Assembly: GCA_001829415.1 (NCBI GenBank)
Contig: MIBE01000070.1
Coordinates: 109,041 to 170,234 of the forward strand
Reading direction: 5' to 3'
Source of the DNA: Spirochaetes bacterium GWF1_51_8
GTDB lineage: Bacteria; Spirochaetota; Brevinematia; Brevinematales; GWF1-51-8
DNA: 61,194 nt
Position 1 is the first letter of the stretch; each line of letters begins with the position of its first letter. Both the position numbers and the translations under genes were made by a program. Positions 52,256-60,732 of the stretch are shown here, piece by piece. A model generated the notes under the pieces. It did no database searches and was not told the origin of the DNA. It saw only the letters and a program-made list of their open reading frames with translations.

Positions 52256-52878
52256 CTTCCGCTCCTGACATCGATCATGCCGGCTGAGAAGTTTCCTTTC
52301 TTCAGCGCTTCGATCAGTCCGGCCGAATCGATTATCGGTATATCGGTCTCAAAAGTTGTGAAGTATTTTGCCGCCATCTTCACCGAGTGGGCGTCGCTGC
52401 CGCCTGTGCACGGCAGGCCGAGCTTCTTCGCGGTGTCCTGGGCGCGCCGGTTCTCCGTCTTGCCGCAGTTGCCGTTGAGGCCCTCGAGAGCGGCAAAGCA
52501 CCCTTTGTGCTCCATCACCTTGTCGCCGAGCGAGAATGCCGATGTGCGGTAGGGATGCGCCGGGATGAGGACTCCGCCCCGTTCACGCGCCAACACGCAG
52601 AGCGCGTCGACCGTGATACCCTCGAGTCCTTCTTCCTCCACACCGAATACAAGCATGTCGCCGTCGGCGGTAGTGACTTCCTGCCCCGGGATCACGGTAA
52701 AACCCATGCCGCGCCCGAGTTCTACCGAAAGGTGCGCCCCGCGCATCGTGTTGTGCTCGGTGACGCAGACCGCGGCGAACCCGGCCGATTGACAGGCCGC
52801 GATCAGTTCCTTCGCGCTGAGTATACTGCATTTGGATGAAAACGTCGTGTGATTGTGCAGGTCGATTTTTATCGTCAT
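52252..52878 (-). CDS. PHP-domain phosphoesterase
   Basis: 208 residues. K-I-D-L-H-N-H-T-T-F-S, V-T-E-H-N, P-G-Q-E-V, P-A-H-P-Y and G-S-D-A-H-S are the metal-binding motifs of PHP enzymes of the YciV/TrpH type, which cleave nucleoside 3',5'-bisphosphates or RNA 5' ends. Coupled to the metallophosphoesterase by a four-base overlap. Confidence 0.88.
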   Translation of the reverse strand: MTIKIDLHNHTTFSSKCSILSAKELIAACQSAGFAAVCVTEHNTMRGAHLSVELGRGMGFTVIPGQEVTTADGDMLVFGVEEEGLEGITVDALCVLARERGGVLIPAHPYRTSAFSLGDKVMEHKGCFAALEGLNGNCGKTENRRAQDTAKKLGLPCTGGSDAHSVKMAAKYFTTFETDIPIIDSAGLIEALKKGNFSAGMIDVRSGS

Positions 52879-52958
52879 AGGGCGGTTCCAATAACCATCG
52901 AGGTTGTCGTTCTAATAGGCCATTCATTGTAGCTTACTCCGATAAAAAGCGGAATTTT

Positions 52959-52987
52959 TTGATTAAACTCGCGGGAAATAATACAAT
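52959..52987 (+). promoter_or_regulatory. Promoter of the glnE-like gene
   Basis: TTGATT (52959-52964), 17 bases, TACAAT (52982-52987), about 105 bases upstream of ATG 53093. Confidence 0.7.
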
Positions 52988-53092
52988 GATGGGGCTTCGT
53001 TCGTTTCCACGGGGGCTGGTTTTTGAGAATGACGGCGAATAATCGTTTTGCTCGAACAGCTTACCGGAGACGGACAAAATAGGAAGGACTAC

Positions 53093-55900
53093 ATGAATCT
53101 CTACGAGGTCAAGGAAAACCTGATCGAATACCTGGAAAGTCTCGGCTACAAGGACACCGGGAAAGCGTACTATCTGATCCGCGACCTTCTGGACAAGGTA
53201 CCCGACATCCCTGACTCCGTCCGCGAACTGATCGAGGCGTGCGGGAAAAGCTACGCACCCGACGAGTGCCTGCTCAACCTTTCGTCTTATATCGATAAGA
53301 CCCTTTCACCGTACTCGTTCATCAAGGAATTGACCGCCAACGACCTCATGTTGAAAGTCCTGACCGTGATATTCAGCGCGTCTCGTTACCTCTCCTCGCT
53401 CGTGATCCGCGACACAGCGATGCTCTACTGGCTCTTCGAGGGCGGCTTCCTGAAAGAGTATACCGCCGACGAATGGAAGGGCGAACTGGACAGAATAGTC
53501 GAGGATTACAAACGGGACGAACTTTTCCTCGATTTGCTCAACAGTTTCAAGTCGCGGCACAGTCTCTTGTTAGCCCTGCGCGAACTGTTCGGCCGCGACG
53601 AAATCAATGTGACGGTGCAGAAGCTCTCACGGCTCTACGACCTGATCCTCCAGACAGTCTACGAGTGGAACAAACGTGAGTTTCCCGAGTGCGCAATGGC
53701 GATTGTCAGTATGGGCAAACTCGGAAGCGAGGAAGTCAATTTCAGTTCCGACCTCGATCTGATTTTCATCTCCGTCGAACGGGGCGAACGGATGCAGGAG
53801 TTCGGGCGGAAGATCATCGACTGCCTGAGCGGGAGTTCCCGTAACGGCTACCTCTTCCGGATCGATATGCGGCTCCGCCCCGAGGGCGAAAGTTCGCCGC
53901 TCGTGGTGACCTACGACTACCTGAACGACTACCTCAGGAACCGCGCGAGGACATGGGAGCGGCAGGCGTATATCCGGGCGCGTTTTTCCGCGGGCGATCC
54001 GGCTATCGGCGCGAAGGTGATGTCTACGGTCGATTCGTTTGTGTACCGCGCCACGATGACTATCGCGGATATCCAGTCCATCATCTTCATAAAAAACGAA
54101 ATAGACGGTTCGGTGCGAAATAACCCGCTCGGCCATGTGAAAAAAGGGCGGGGCGGCATCCGCGATATCGAGTTCATAGTGCAGGCCTACCAGCTTCTTT
54201 ACGGAAAGACAATGACGCAGCTCAAACGGTCGAATATCTTTTCCGCGCTCGATACGCTCTACCAGCTTCATGTGTTCAGTTTCGACGTCTTCCAGACATT
54301 GAAGAAAGCCTATTTTCTCCTGCGCCGGATCGAGCATTACCTTCAGCTTTACGAGAACCTTCAGGTGTTCGAACTGCCCGACGACCCGTCCAAGCTGGAA
54401 CTGATCTCCCAATTATTGGGTTACCGCGGCACGGGCGAGTTCCGTTTCTTCTATACCGAGATGCGCGACGAGGTAAGGAACATCTTCACCGAGACATTCT
54501 CGAAGGTATTCGGCCACGGGGAGATCGCGCCGATCAGCGAGATCGTCCTCAATCCGGAGATCGAGGACAGCTACGCGCTCGGCTTGCTCGCGGACTACCG
54601 TTTCGAGGACGCGAAAAGCGTGCTGAACTTCCTGAAATATCTCGCCGCGCTTTCGCCGAAGATCACAACAGCGTTATCGCTCTCGCTCAACCATATCCTC
54701 CAGGGCGTCAAGGCCCACCCGTTCCCGGACAAGAAGTTCTTCAATCTCTTCTCGGTCATCCAGAGCTACGGCGCGGTGTCGACCTTTCTCAACCTCGTGA
54801 GGTTCGATCCTCAGTTTCGGCAAATCCTCCTCGACGCGGTCGCGGAGAGCGACTACCTGACCGATATCCTGCGCGAGTTCCCGGGGATTATCGACGTGTT
54901 TATCGACCCGGAGGCGCTCGAGACGACCGAGGACATCTCGGTGGCATACGGCTGGATGCTCGACACCTACGCCGGGGACATCCGCAAGGCGCTCTATCAC
55001 TTCAAGGCGGGCGTCTATTTCAGGACGCTGATCCGCGAGTTCGGCCGCGCCCTCAATTCCCGTGAAGCGGGCGAGGTCCTGACCGGCACGGTGGACTTCA
55101 TCCTCGGCAAGGCCTGCCGCGCGTTGGGCGGCTCCGCGCCTCTGCATACGGTGATCGGGGTGGGACGGCTCGGGAGCAGGGAAATCGCCGCCGGGTCGGA
55201 CGCCGACGTTTTTTTCATCTATCACGATAAGCCGGATAAGAAAGAGGCATACTTCACGTTCTTTCCCGAGCTGATCGCGTTCCTCGAACGGATCATCCCG
55301 CTCGACGCGCGATTGCGCCCATACGGCCGGAACTCCGCCATAGCAATCGACGAAAAGGACTTTCTCATCTACCTCGCCAAGGGCGCGGAGTTTTGGGAGA
55401 AGGCCGCGTATATCAAGGCGAGGCCGGTGGTCTGTCCCGACGAGGACACCGGGAAACGGCTCACCGGCGCGATGCGGGAATTCGTGCTCGCGGGATCGAG
55501 GGAGAACGACCTGAAGGAAATCGAGACGCTCCGTGAGAAGATCCATAGCGCATACACGAAGCCCGGCGGGTTCAATATCAAGAAGGACGCGGGCGGACTG
55601 CTGGATATCGATTTCGCGGTGTTCAGGGAAATCCGCGCCCGGGGCATCGAAGGGTTCGGCAACTCGACCGGGGGGAACCTCGAACTCCTCGGGATGACGC
55701 GGATCGGCGAGGCGTACCGTTTCTACCGCGATATGGAAAACGTGCTCCGCCTGACAGGGGGCGGGGACGGCAGTACGGTGATGTTCGACGACGCCCGGAT
55801 GTGCGAGCGATTGGCCGGAAGGCTCGGTTTTACGGGCGCGGAGGAATGGAAAATCACGCTGGAAAACCACCGAAAACAGGTGAATGAAGCGTTTCTATAG
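53093..55900 (+). CDS. glnE: Glutamine synthetase adenylyltransferase/adenylyl-removing enzyme-like
   Basis: 935 residues from ATG 53093 (AGGAAGGAC upstream). Two nucleotidyltransferase modules are visible: M-G-K-L-G-S-E-E-V-N-F-S-S-D-L-D-L-I-F near 200-220 and V-G-R-L-G-S-R-E-I-A-A-G-S-D-A-D-V-F-F near 695-715. Each is followed by R-L-R-P-E/Y-G-x-x-S, as in the two catalytic halves of GlnE, and length fits. It would add and remove AMP on glutamine synthetase with nitrogen status. No glnA, glnB or glnD is near. The order of the two activities follows the E. coli model only by analogy. Confidence 0.88.
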   Translation: MNLYEVKENLIEYLESLGYKDTGKAYYLIRDLLDKVPDIPDSVRELIEACGKSYAPDECLLNLSSYIDKTLSPYSFIKELTANDLMLKVLTVIFSASRYLSSLVIRDTAMLYWLFEGGFLKEYTADEWKGELDRIVEDYKRDELFLDLLNSFKSRHSLLLALRELFGRDEINVTVQKLSRLYDLILQTVYEWNKREFPECAMAIVSMGKLGSEEVNFSSDLDLIFISVERGERMQEFGRKIIDCLSGSSRNGYLFRIDMRLRPEGESSPLVVTYDYLNDYLRNRARTWERQAYIRARFSAGDPAIGAKVMSTVDSFVYRATMTIADIQSIIFIKNEIDGSVRNNPLGHVKKGRGGIRDIEFIVQAYQLLYGKTMTQLKRSNIFSALDTLYQLHVFSFDVFQTLKKAYFLLRRIEHYLQLYENLQVFELPDDPSKLELISQLLGYRGTGEFRFFYTEMRDEVRNIFTETFSKVFGHGEIAPISEIVLNPEIEDSYALGLLADYRFEDAKSVLNFLKYLAALSPKITTALSLSLNHILQGVKAHPFPDKKFFNLFSVIQSYGAVSTFLNLVRFDPQFRQILLDAVAESDYLTDILREFPGIIDVFIDPEALETTEDISVAYGWMLDTYAGDIRKALYHFKAGVYFRTLIREFGRALNSREAGEVLTGTVDFILGKACRALGGSAPLHTVIGVGRLGSREIAAGSDADVFFIYHDKPDKKEAYFTFFPELIAFLERIIPLDARLRPYGRNSAIAIDEKDFLIYLAKGAEFWEKAAYIKARPVVCPDEDTGKRLTGAMREFVLAGSRENDLKEIETLREKIHSAYTKPGGFNIKKDAGGLLDIDFAVFREIRARGIEGFGNSTGGNLELLGMTRIGEAYRFYRDMENVLRLTGGGDGSTVMFDDARMCERLAGRLGFTGAEEWKITLENHRKQVNEAFL

Positions 55901-55928
55901 AAAGAAATCGAATCTTTCCGCCGAATGC

Positions 55929-55957
55929 TTGAAATTTTAGAAAAGACTCTTTAATCT
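55929..55957 (+). promoter_or_regulatory. Promoter of glgA
   Basis: TTGAAA (55929-55934), 17 bases, TAATCT (55952-55957), 26 bases before the first GGAGGGG ribosome site. Confidence 0.6.
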
Positions 55958-55983
55958 ATATTACGAGAAACATGGAGGGGACT

Positions 55984-57465
55984 ATGGCGAAAAATAAAAT
56001 GAAAGTCCTGCTTGTGGCCAGCGAGGCCGTACCGTTCGCGAAAGTCGGCGGACTTGCCGATGTAGTAGGCGCGCAGGGTAAGATCATGCAGGAAGAGGGT
56101 CTCGATGTCCGGATCGCTATTCCCAAGTACAAAGTCGTCTCCGATAATATCGAGAAGCTGGGACTGAAAGTCAAGCCGAGCTTCGATTTCACGATCTCGC
56201 TCGAGAACCGTGAGGAAAAAGGCCGTGTGGAAGAAGTGGTCTACGCGGGGGTTACCTACTACCTGATCGACCGGCCGGATTATTTTATGCGCGAAGGGAT
56301 TTACACCGACCCGCAGAGCAGGCAGGATTATCCCGATAATCTCCGCCGTTTCGTCTTCTTCAGCCGCGCCATACTCGAATGCGCTAAGGGTGTCGGTTTC
56401 CAGCCCGATATCATCCATGTCCACGACTGGCAGACCGGCCTTATTCCGGTCTATCTCCGCACCGACTATAAGATGGACAGTTTCTTCCGCCAGACCAAGT
56501 GCGTATTTACCATACACAACCTCGCCTACCAGGGAATCTTCCCCGTGGAGCTTTTCACTCTCACAGGCCTCGACTGGAAGTATTTCACAATCCACGGCCT
56601 CGAATACTACGGACACCTGAACCTGATGAAGGGCGGTATTGTTTACTCCGACGTGACTACTACTGTCAGCCAGACCTACGCCAAGGAAATCCAGACTCCC
56701 GAGTACGGCAACGGCCTCGAGGGTGTAATGTCGGATAAGGCGCTTTACGGCAACTTGTACGGTATTTTCAACGGCGTCGACTATTCCGAATGGCATCCGT
56801 CCACCGACACCTACCTGAAAGAACATTTCGGCATCAACTACGATGTCGACACTCTCGATAAAAAGAAAGAGATCAAGCTGAAGTACCTGAGCGAGAACGG
56901 GATCAAGAAGCCCGATCTCAACAAGCCGCTGATCGGGATAGTCTCCCGTCTGGTCGACCAGAAGGGCTGGGATATCATCCTCGAGATCATCGACCAGCTT
57001 TTCAAGGAAGATATCTACTTCACCGTCCTCGGCACGGGAAAGTACGAGTACGAGAACCGTCTGAGATCGGTAAAGAGCAATTACCCCGACAAGATGATCG
57101 TCGAAATCGGGTTCGATATTCCCAATTCGCATTATATCGAAGCGGCGTCCGATATCTATCTCATGCCGTCGCGTTTCGAGCCGTGCGGGCTGAACCAGCT
57201 TTACAGCCTCGCCTACGGGACGGTTCCGGTGGTGAGATACACGGGCGGTCTCGCGGATACAGTGAAGGACGGCAAGACCGGGTTTGTGTTCAAAAACTAC
57301 AACCCCGAAGATATGATGGCCGCGTTGAAAAAGGCGATCGACATGTACCGCACTTCGCAGGATAAATGGAAGAAGCTGATGGAAAACGCGATGAAGGAAG
57401 ACTGGTCGTGGAAGAAGGCGATCAAGAGTTATAACGAACTCTACGACAAGGTGATGGCGAAGTAG
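55984..57465 (+). CDS. glgA: Glycogen/starch synthase
   Basis: 493 residues from ATG 55984 (GGAGGGG upstream; ATG 55972 lacks a site). The GT5 opening A-S-E-A-V-P-F-A-K-V-G-G-L-A-D-V carries K-V-G-G-L in place of the more common K-T/V-G-G-L; H-V-H-D-W-Q-T-G, T-I-H-N-L-A-Y-Q-G and P-S-R-F-E-P-C-G-L-N-Q-L follow. It extends alpha-1,4-glucan from a nucleotide glucose. No glgC, glgB or glgP is near. Confidence 0.95.
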   Translation: MAKNKMKVLLVASEAVPFAKVGGLADVVGAQGKIMQEEGLDVRIAIPKYKVVSDNIEKLGLKVKPSFDFTISLENREEKGRVEEVVYAGVTYYLIDRPDYFMREGIYTDPQSRQDYPDNLRRFVFFSRAILECAKGVGFQPDIIHVHDWQTGLIPVYLRTDYKMDSFFRQTKCVFTIHNLAYQGIFPVELFTLTGLDWKYFTIHGLEYYGHLNLMKGGIVYSDVTTTVSQTYAKEIQTPEYGNGLEGVMSDKALYGNLYGIFNGVDYSEWHPSTDTYLKEHFGINYDVDTLDKKKEIKLKYLSENGIKKPDLNKPLIGIVSRLVDQKGWDIILEIIDQLFKEDIYFTVLGTGKYEYENRLRSVKSNYPDKMIVEIGFDIPNSHYIEAASDIYLMPSRFEPCGLNQLYSLAYGTVPVVRYTGGLADTVKDGKTGFVFKNYNPEDMMAALKKAIDMYRTSQDKWKKLMENAMKEDWSWKKAIKSYNELYDKVMAK

Positions 57466-57572
57466 GGTTGAGCTGATTTTATTGCATCTTCGCACTCATT
57501 TACTGTCAATTTCCCATGATTATCAACGTGGTGTTTTACATTTTCATCAAGATAAAATACTTCTTTTCTCAT
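57441..57572 (-). pseudogene. Possible truncated BrnT-like small toxin gene
   Basis: The minus strand from ATG 57572, after GGGAGAAGAAG, encodes 43 residues running into the end of glgA. F-Y-L-D-E-N-V-K-H-H-V-D-N-H-G and V-N-E-C-E-D-A-I resemble the start of BrnT/DUF4258 toxins. About half of the usual length is missing. Weak call: the match is short and could be chance. The rest of 57573-57689 holds nothing I recognise. Confidence 0.3.
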
Positions 57573-57689
57573 ATTTCTACTTCTTCTCCCTTTGCTCCCT
57601 ATGTATAATATCGGTTTCGGAAAAATATGTCAAAAAAGCGTAAGAAATATTACTTTTAGATTGGCGAATCTATAGAAGCGACAAGATTC

Positions 57690-57723
57690 ATACCTTCTTT
57701 CTGCATGTGCAGAAAGAAGGTAT
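57690..57723. repeat. Perfect inverted repeat, 16-base arms
   Basis: ATACCTTCTTTCTGCA, TG, TGCAGAAAGAAGGTAT. The spacer is only two bases, so it could extrude or form a long hairpin in RNA. It begins a gene-poor region of about 500 bases. Confidence 0.8.
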
Positions 57724-57846
57724 CGAAGAAAGACACACCGCGCGGGATAAAGCTTATGAGAAGAGCCGGGAAATCCGAGTCGGACGTAACACGATATCAA
57801 GCGTTCGAAAATTTCAGACAATTCACTCGGACTTACGCCCTTGGTC

Positions 57847-57892
57847 GGATTTCCCGGAAGGTGAGAAGCGCTTTAAAGTGCGCGGAAGGAAA
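57847..57892. repeat. Second copy of the GCGCTTTAAAG dispersed repeat
   Basis: GGATTTCCCGGAAGG and AAGCGCTTTAAAG match 35131-35173 with a few substitutions. Both copies lie in gene-free DNA near accessory genes. Confidence 0.75.
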
Positions 57893-58080
57893 AAATAAAA
57901 GAATGCGACATTTGTCTATCCTTAATCTGACTTCCCTTCTTTTACACCCGCCTCTATGCCGCGAGATTTCATCGCAAAACGGATTTGAAACGCCATTGTT
58001 TGAGCGAAGCGAGTTATGGCGTTTCCCGTTTTGCAGGGCTCTTCTTTTAAGCGGCATCAAGGCGGGGCAGCCTTTCTTTG

Positions 58081-58114
58081 CATCCTTTCTTTACCCTGCG
58101 GGAAAGAAAGGATG
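58081..58114. repeat. Hairpin element CATCCTTTCTTT...AAAGAAAGGATG
   Basis: Twelve-base arms around a 10-base loop. Its CTTTCTTT theme echoes the 57690 repeat, suggesting a related family of intergenic elements. No gene is supported in 57573-58210. Confidence 0.7.
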
Positions 58115-58210
58115 GAGATTGTTTTTAGAAAAAACGGCGAAAAAGTATCCTAATATCCCTAATTTAGTAATGAGTGATAAGTTTTAAGTATAAAGTGAGA
58201 AGAAGAAAAT

Positions 58211-59242
58211 TTACGAAAACAGGATAATCAGGATCAGCAGGACGAGAAGCGCGAATCCGCCGATCGCGAGGAAAAGGACCAGATTGGGCTGTTTCGCCTC
58301 TTTTTTATTAGGATCGAGGGGATTGTTCTCTTGATTGAGCTGCATGTTCTGCATATTCTGCATCATTTCCATCTTTTCGGTCTTAGGCTTACGGGTGTCG
58401 CGTGAGGGATCGTAACGTTTGACCTTGATGTTGTCTTCCTGTATCGCCTTACCGTACACACCGGGACCGATACTGACAAGAACGGTAAAGAACTTGCCGT
58501 CGGACGTTACCTTGACGATAGACGCGGGGATGGGGATGACCTCATGGTCGCGACTCGCGTCGAGCAGGTCGATAAAATACTGGCCTCGGCTGGTCTCCTC
58601 GCTGATCTTCACGAGGATCTTTTCACCTTCCTGTATTTCCATGAGCGAGATTCCGTTGATAGGAGCGAGGACGAGCGAGATATCGAGCACCACAGACGAA
58701 TCGCCCAAGTTCAAGGTGTCGCCCTGCGCGGGCTGCATCTGCATTGTTTCACCGGCCGACCCGGAGTTACTGCTGCCCTGACGGGTGCGTTTGACTTCTT
58801 CGATAGCCGACGAATTGATCGTCTCTACCGCAAGTTCGGATTTGATATTTTTATCGCCGGTGGGGCGCATCAGGTATTCTTCGATGATCGCGCTGGTCTT
58901 GTTCATCTGCGCTTTCTTGATCGACTGCCAGATATCGACCCCGCGTCCGGTACCCGGCTCGAACAGGTCTTCGAGTGTGGCCTGAATATCGTGAGTGAGG
59001 TTTGTGGCGTATTCGCCCTTCCATTTCATCTTGGCGATCAGGTCTTCGAGCTCATTCCACGGCATGGACAGGCTGTTTTCATACACCGTGCTGAAATGCG
59101 AGGCTATGATATCGAAACGGTCGACGTTTTTAGTGACATTATCCATGAATATGATGAACAGACCGAACGAACTGGACGCCGGTGCTTTAAAGCGGCCCTT
59201 GATGATCGTAAAAGTAGCGTCGGTCCTGAAATCGACTTCCAT
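58211..59242 (-). CDS. C-terminally membrane-anchored protein of unknown function
   Basis: 343 residues. The first ~125 residues form a globular region (F-R-T-D-A-T-F-T-I-I-K-G-R-F), residues ~185-285 a second beta-rich region, then a Met/Asn/Gln-rich stretch (M-M-Q-N-M-Q-N-M-Q) and one hydrophobic segment at about 322-342 as a tail anchor. The bulk should face the cytoplasm. I recognise no family. GAGGG lies near the ATG; a perfect 16-base palindrome lies 18-33 bases upstream. The intergenic region to lolC is divergent. Confidence 0.75.
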   Translation of the reverse strand: MEVDFRTDATFTIIKGRFKAPASSSFGLFIIFMDNVTKNVDRFDIIASHFSTVYENSLSMPWNELEDLIAKMKWKGEYATNLTHDIQATLEDLFEPGTGRGVDIWQSIKKAQMNKTSAIIEEYLMRPTGDKNIKSELAVETINSSAIEEVKRTRQGSSNSGSAGETMQMQPAQGDTLNLGDSSVVLDISLVLAPINGISLMEIQEGEKILVKISEETSRGQYFIDLLDASRDHEVIPIPASIVKVTSDGKFFTVLVSIGPGVYGKAIQEDNIKVKRYDPSRDTRKPKTEKMEMMQNMQNMQLNQENNPLDPNKKEAKQPNLVLFLAIGGFALLVLLILIILFS

Positions 59243-59259
59243 AACACCCTCACTTTCTC

Positions 59260-59275
59260 AGTACCCATGGGTACT
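59260..59275. promoter_or_regulatory. 16-base palindrome, possible operator
   Basis: AGTACCCATGGGTACT is a perfect palindrome 18 bases before the ATG at 59242. It overlaps the likely leader or promoter of the tail-anchored protein gene and could bind a dimeric regulator. Confidence 0.5.
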
Positions 59276-59372
59276 CTCTCGTACCTTGGCGAATACTAAT
59301 ACTCAGTATTTTAACCTTAAAATCCCGCATTTACAACTTTTTGGGCTTTTATAAACCTTTTGTGCCGTTTTT

Positions 59373-59401
59373 TTTACTAAATCGGCTAATTATTCTATAA
59401 T
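59373..59401 (+). promoter_or_regulatory. Promoter of lolC-lolD
   Basis: TTTACT (59373-59378), 17 bases, TATAAT (59396-59401), about 50 bases before ATG 59452, which follows AAAAGGAC. Confidence 0.65.
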
Positions 59402-59451
59402 AATAAACTTGCGGTTATACTGTTTATCGGAATGCTAAAAGGACTTCTTAA

Positions 59452-60732
59452 ATGAATATTATTCTGTATCTGGCGGCTAAATATCTGAAATTTAAGGCGA
59501 GCGACCGGGGGATTTCCCGGATAGCGACTATCGCTTTTTTGACCGTGATGTTCAGCAGTACGGCATCGGTCGTGATCCTCGCGGGCGCTAACGGTTTCCA
59601 CTCCAACTTCAAGGACAAACTCATGTCCCGCGACGCCCATATCACGATCCTCGGCTCGGACGACGGGATTTCCAACTACCAATACTATATTGACCAGATC
59701 AGCCTTGTCGACGGTGTGGAAGAGGTGTTCCCGTATTTCGATATCCAGGGCATTATGAACGGGGCTGTCGGCGAATGGGGAACGTTCGTGAAGGCCATAC
59801 CCGCGGATTACCCGAATAAGGACGACGGCTTTTCAAAGAATTTCCACCTTGAGGAAGGGACGTTCGATATGTCCCAACCGCATTCCATCATCCTCGGCAA
59901 CAATCTCGCGCGGAATGTCGGGGCGGCGGTGGGAAGCTATGTCTTTCTCGTAATGTACGACAATCTCATGCCGGTAAAGTATAAATTTAAAGTGACGGGG
60001 ATATTTACCGCGGGATACGCCGAGTACGACTCCTCGCTCGCGTTCATCTCGTTCGAGGAAGCGCAGGCGATTATGGGAATGCCCGATAACGCTTACGGCC
60101 TCGCCGTGAAAGTGGCCGACCCGTATGAAGTGGACAAATATCTGCCGGCGATTTCGGATGTCTGCCCGTACACGAAGTATACATGGAAGAACCTGAACCG
60201 CAACAATCTGGTTGCGCTCGACAACGAGAAGCTCCTGATGCAGATCATCATCTTTTTCTTCTTCGCGGTCGTGTTCTTCAACATCCTTTCCACGATGATC
60301 GCGATGGTGCTCGATAAGAAAGAAGAGATCGGCATCCTGAAGGCGATGGGGCTGAAGCCCGGCGACGCGATGCATGTGTTCCTGTTCGACGGTTTCTTCA
60401 TCGGGGTACTCGGCGGGGTGCTCGGCATCCTGCTCGGGCTGATTATAACGATCTCGCTGAACGACATCCTGCACGCAATCGAGTACGCGGTCGACTTCGT
60501 GAATATCTCGGCGCATTTCGTAACGAGCATTTTTACACCCGTGCCGTATCCGGCTCATTTCGAATTCTTCAATAGTTCCGTTTACTATATCAGCGGTTTC
60601 CCGATCAAGATCGAGTTCGGCGACCTCGTGTTCACCGCGCTTCTCGGAGTGACGATCAGCACTCTCGCCGTGGTCTTCCCGGCGTGGAAGGCGGGGAAAA
60701 TGCGGCCCGTGGAGGTTCTTCGCAATGACTGA
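59452..60732 (+). CDS. lolC: Lipoprotein-releasing ABC transporter permease (LolC/LolE family)
   Basis: 426 residues. Membrane segments lie near 25-45, 265-290, 320-345 and 385-410, with a large periplasmic domain between the first two, the LolC/E layout. Start I-I-L-Y-L-A-A-K-Y-L-K-F-K, coupling-helix region K-K-E-E-I-G-I-L-K-A-M-G, and C-terminal P-V-E-V-L-R are typical. With LolD it extracts lipoproteins from the inner membrane, fitting the many lipoproteins nearby. Only one permease gene is seen, so a homodimer (LolF-like) is possible. Start of lolD overlaps its end. Confidence 0.9.
   Translation: MNIILYLAAKYLKFKASDRGISRIATIAFLTVMFSSTASVVILAGANGFHSNFKDKLMSRDAHITILGSDDGISNYQYYIDQISLVDGVEEVFPYFDIQGIMNGAVGEWGTFVKAIPADYPNKDDGFSKNFHLEEGTFDMSQPHSIILGNNLARNVGAAVGSYVFLVMYDNLMPVKYKFKVTGIFTAGYAEYDSSLAFISFEEAQAIMGMPDNAYGLAVKVADPYEVDKYLPAISDVCPYTKYTWKNLNRNNLVALDNEKLLMQIIIFFFFAVVFFNILSTMIAMVLDKKEEIGILKAMGLKPGDAMHVFLFDGFFIGVLGGVLGILLGLIITISLNDILHAIEYAVDFVNISAHFVTSIFTPVPYPAHFEFFNSSVYYISGFPIKIEFGDLVFTALLGVTISTLAVVFPAWKAGKMRPVEVLRND

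Noticed and set aside
57705-58187. 160-residue plus-strand reading frame
   Set aside because: It runs across the 57847 dispersed repeat and the 58081 hairpin, starts inside the 57690 inverted repeat, has no ribosome site, and its predicted protein has no recognisable domain.
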